64,000 nucleotides of DNA from Spinacia oleracea (lineage: Eukaryota > Streptophyta > Magnoliopsida > Caryophyllales > Amaranthaceae), in assembly GCF_020520425.1 (NCBI RefSeq), contig NC_079492.1, positions 141,364,361 through 141,428,360 of the forward strand, written 5' to 3'. Below are positions 60,850 to 64,000 of the stretch, piece by piece. Below the pieces are notes generated by a model. It searched no databases and was not told where the DNA came from. It saw only the letters and a list, made by a program, of their open reading frames with translations. The position numbers and the translations under genes are program-made. Position 1 is the first letter of the stretch. The number at the start of each line of letters is the position of its first letter.

Positions 60850-62033
60850 ATGGGTTCAACCAAGTTCATGCGCCCAAAGGAAGAAACCAATGGCGGAGAA
60901 GCAGAAAACCCCAGAAAATTGGTGAGCCCGAACCTCTACGTTGCCAATTGCGGCCCGGCGGTGGGTCTCACATATGAAGCCATATCAATGGCGTTCAGCC
61001 AATTCGGCGAAGTCAGAGGAGTTCACGCCGCCGACGACAGTGGGACCCGAGTTATCGTCTCATTTTCCAGTGAGGGCTCTGCTGAATCGGCTTTTAACGC
61101 TTTCAATGGCCGCCGTTGCTCGCAGCTTGCTGGCCGGTTTTTGCATATTCGCTACTCCGTGCCTAGGCCGTCTTCGCCGGTAGCTTTTCTTTTGATTTCT
61201 GATTATGGCTGTTGATTCTATCAGTGTAATTTACTGTGGGTGTGATTCAATTACCATGAAAGTTGGGGTTTTTTTCAAGCAATGTTTGGATTTTTAGAGG
61301 AAATGATATACAGAAGTAACACAACCTTGAGAGCAATAGGTTCTGCTATTGTGGGCTATACATTGATCTCTGTGTGATTTTGTCATTTATTCATGGAAAA
61401 ATTATTGTCGGAAATATGTTAAATGCTTACGGGGCTGAATTTTTAACAATGGGTTAGCAATTCAGGCTGATCCTTCTCTCAATGTGACATAAAAAAGGAA
61501 GTAATTATGGTGTTAGTTTAGAAAGTAGAAACTGTTGCGACATTTGTTTATGTAAATATGGAGTATGTGTGAATGTATAGTTGGGGTTGGGTTGGATTGG
61601 GAGGGAGGAAGAGGTTTGGAAATGTAGAAGATTTTCTTTGGTGATTTTGAATCGGGTAGATGTGGTCTGTGGGTGTATAATGTCTTTGAGATGGATGGTA
61701 GTTTGCTGTGACGAACATATTCCTTCTTGTATTGAAGGCAAAGGTGTTCATATTTTCAGGCTCGTGGCCATGATTTCGTGGATGTATCTTTGACTGATGA
61801 AGAGCTGAATATTCCTGGCCTTCATTTGTTTCATGACTTCATTACCCCAAAAGAAGAGAAGGTTGGTAGTTTGTCAACATTAAAACATTTCACACAAGCC
61901 ATTGCATTATTGCTTTCATACATTTGTTAATCAATTTTCCTCCTAGGAACTACTTGCAGCAGTTGATTCGAGGCCTTGGATACGTCTAGCAAAAAGAAGA
62001 GTTCAGCATTATGGCTATGAGTTCTGCTATCAA
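60850..62033 (+). CDS. ALKBH8: ALKBH8-type protein (RRM + AlkB-like 2OG-Fe(II) region), first three exons; 3' part not found in window
   Basis: Exons 60850-61179, 61760-61861 and 61947-62033, all GT-AG and all in phase 0. Exon 1 carries an RRM: RNP2-like NLYVANCG, a degenerate RNP1 GTRVIVSF, and a GRFLHIRYS end. Exon 2 encodes ELNIPGLHLFHDFITPKEE and exon 3 ELLAAVDSRPWIRLAKRRVQ then HYGYEFCY, the start of the AlkB-like dioxygenase of plant ALKBH8, which hydroxylates wobble-uridine modifications in tRNA anticodons. The iron-binding H-x-D...H residues and further exons would lie beyond 62033; none is recognised up to 64000, so a long intron or a truncated gene is possible. An in-frame ATG at 60736 exists but lies in AT-rich leader; 60850 (MGSTKFMRPK) is preferred. 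Confidence 0.8.
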
Positions 62034-63320
62034 GTTAAGTAATCATTTAAATTTGATGCTTCAGAACTTCATAGTTGTTGTTGCTCTGGTTATATAAGTT
62101 GTAAAGTCACAACTTAAATAAAGTATATAACCTTGGCCATCTATTTTACGGTCTTTCTTAAGCATGGCTATTGAGATGACTTGAATAAGCAAGTTAAGAA
62201 CAGAGGATAAAATAAACAAGGTTTATACATAGAATTGGCTACATATGTCTTTCTTAAGCATTGGTCACTGAAACCGTGTATGTTTGTTATGAGTTGAAGA
62301 AGCAAGTTGAAAGTAGAAAAGGAGTTTATAAGGTTGCAAAACGTGTATAATCTAAAAGGAGTTGGGTTAAATGTCATTATGTGCTACTTCCATGAAACTT
62401 GTGGAAATATTGTATTTACACTATGTTGGTGTACCTGCCAGTCTTCTATGCCACATATGTTTTATACGGAGTAGTATTTATCACTAAACTGTGTTCTTTC
62501 CTCTTAAACCCTGAGGTACGTTATTTTATCTGAAATTTTTGGCCCGTATTTTTGTTTTGAATTGAATATACTAGCCCTTTTCTAGAAACTTATTAGTATA
62601 AGGCAAAAACAACTGGACCTTAGTGTTACAGATTCAAGTGCATTGCAGAGGACATTTCCTATCCCACCTAAGACCTGACTGAATACTACCATATAACTGT
62701 TTCATGCTCCTATTGTTGCTCCTCAAGAAACAAAATGCTCCTATTATTGCTCCCTGCCCCACGTCTCCCCTTCTACCTCTAGAAAATTAGGTACACTGCT
62801 GTGATATACACTGCAATATAAATGAGATGAGCGGAACCAGAAACAGCAATTATAAAAATTTCCACGGTTGTGGTTTACAGCATTGGTGCACTAGTGGTCT
62901 AGTACATTTACCAGATCACATAGGAGGATGAAGATGATTAGGTTTTGGAGATACTATGTATGTTGGTTCTCTTAGATGGCGCAGGTGTACATTGATCTGC
63001 CATTCAAGACTACAGTGCTCATTCCTGAGTAGTGGAGCTGTTGGCCTGTATTTTCCGTATTTCAGAGAACCTTAAGTGCATTGTCTTGTCGACAATAGTG
63101 CTTTAGTGGCTCATGTACAACATAAATATTGGCAGTTTTGAGGACTGTGTGCTGGCTATGGTGGAGGGCCGGAGGCAGGTGGTAATGATGTGAAAGTTTT
63201 GTGCTTTGAGGGTCTTTATTTTTTGTTTTTGCGAGAGATGTGTTTTGAGGTTTCTAATGGGTTTTTAATCCCTTTAAAGCTCTGTGGGTTTAACGAAGCA
63301 TTGAGTCCTTCCCTCTTTGT
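62034..63320. other. Probable ALKBH8 intron, no exon recognised
   Basis: AT-rich with scattered T-runs. No ORF matching the AlkB catalytic core was found in the three plus-strand frames. Confidence 0.4.
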
Positions 63321-63329
63321 AGCATTATT

Positions 63330-63970
63330 GGATGAATTAACAAGGTCTATCGAAGATTAAATACCACGATGGATATTTTGTGTAGACGACATTGTATTGG
63401 TGGACAAGACTAGAGTTGGGGTTAAATTGGAGCTATGGAGGTAAGAACTAGAATCTTGAGGATTTAGACTAAGTCGGAACAAAACTGAGTATATGGAATG
63501 GTGTTTAGCACTAGGAGGGAGTCAAGCGAGGATGTAGTAGCAATGGATAGTAAGGAGTTTCCAAGAGTAAGTACCTTAGGTCAATTCTGCAGAGGAATGG
63601 AGAACACATGACTTCGGCTGGCTCAAACGGAGAGCAGCAACAAGAGTATAGTGTGACTGTAAGCATTATTATATGGTTGAAAATGTTAAGCATTTATGAA
63701 ATATCATATTAGGAAGATGGGAGTAGCAAAGATGATTGTGTGGGAACGCCTTAAACGATATAATTAGTAATGAAGATATTAGGAGGAAAGCTAGAGTTGC
63801 AGATATCGAGGATGGGAGGATCAATTGCGGTGGTTTAAGCATGTGAGACAGATTAGAAGATGCGCCGGTAAGGAAATTATAGGGTTGTGATCATGGAGAT
63901 CTTAGAAGAGAAGCTGAAGACGACTCGGGCGGAAGGAGGTAAGAATGATATGAAGAAGTTGGGTTTATAG
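63330..63970 (+). pseudogene. Decayed RTE-type LINE reverse transcriptase, 3' end
   Basis: Broken frames still show the RT catalytic block FCVDDIVLVDKTRVGVKLEL, then NKTEYMEWCL, then gcggtggtttaagcatgtg...gatgcgccggta, which corresponds to the WFGHVQRR...DAPVR tail of plant RTE LINEs. Many stops. Probably lies in an ALKBH8 intron. Confidence 0.65.
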
Positions 63971-64000
63971 GAGAATAAAAATAGCACTTGATAAAGGGAA

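Overview
This is a nuclear plant segment. It has spliceosomal introns, LTR retrotransposons, CACTA, hAT, MULE and Helitron elements, tRNA-derived SINEs and long microsatellites. The cluster of amaranthin-type lectin genes, the frequent tactccgta / acggagta motifs and the LTR types suggest Caryophyllales, probably Amaranthaceae/Chenopodiaceae (spinach-like). The species is inferred, not proven.

Layout. 1-1133: last two exons of a RopGEF (PRONE) gene on the plus strand. 1674-49130: four amaranthin-like genes, each coding for two agglutinin domains followed by an aerolysin-like pore-forming domain. They use three gene structures: 1674-3810 (minus, one intron), 6124-7614 (plus, intronless), 41150-42643 (minus, intronless) and 46254-49130 (plus, two introns). 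The two intronless genes lie in a near-identical 2.8-kb inverted duplication (about 4960-7746 and 40989-43807). A fragment of a fifth copy, with its reading frame broken after eight codons, is at 4741-4971.

The roughly 33 kb between the inverted arms is nested mobile DNA. A LINE (8567-17675) is split in its ORF1 by a 6.7-kb CACTA element (10379-17091, TSD ATC) that carries intron-containing fragments of at least three host genes: a HOPS/CORVET VPS3/VPS39-type gene, a DUF506 gene and a GDSL lipase. It is followed by Tat/Ogre and other LTR pieces with an (AC)n microsatellite, then a complete young Ty1/copia element (22594-27856, intact 1467-codon polyprotein, LTRs differing at two positions). 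After that come a two-exon secreted cysteine-knot peptide gene (28445-29037, minus), a MULE with a perfect 9-bp TSD, a second CACTA element, several hAT elements with 8-bp TSDs, Helitrons and MITEs.

49-60 kb: more mobile DNA. This includes a SINE with a 16-bp TSD, a non-autonomous LTR element whose interior carries nine stem-loops with a constant 7-nt loop and varying stems, a hAT inserted in a CACTA MITE, and a roughly 475-bp uniform heptamer array. 60850-64000: first three exons of an ALKBH8-type gene (RRM plus start of the AlkB region), with a decayed RTE-type LINE downstream.

The host genes do not form a pathway. The clearest biological theme is local expansion of a lectin/pore-forming defence-type family. 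The strongest unexplained signals are the stem-loop array at 53255-53731, the multi-gene-capturing CACTA element, and the pol III-promoter-like module at the same offset in two hAT elements.
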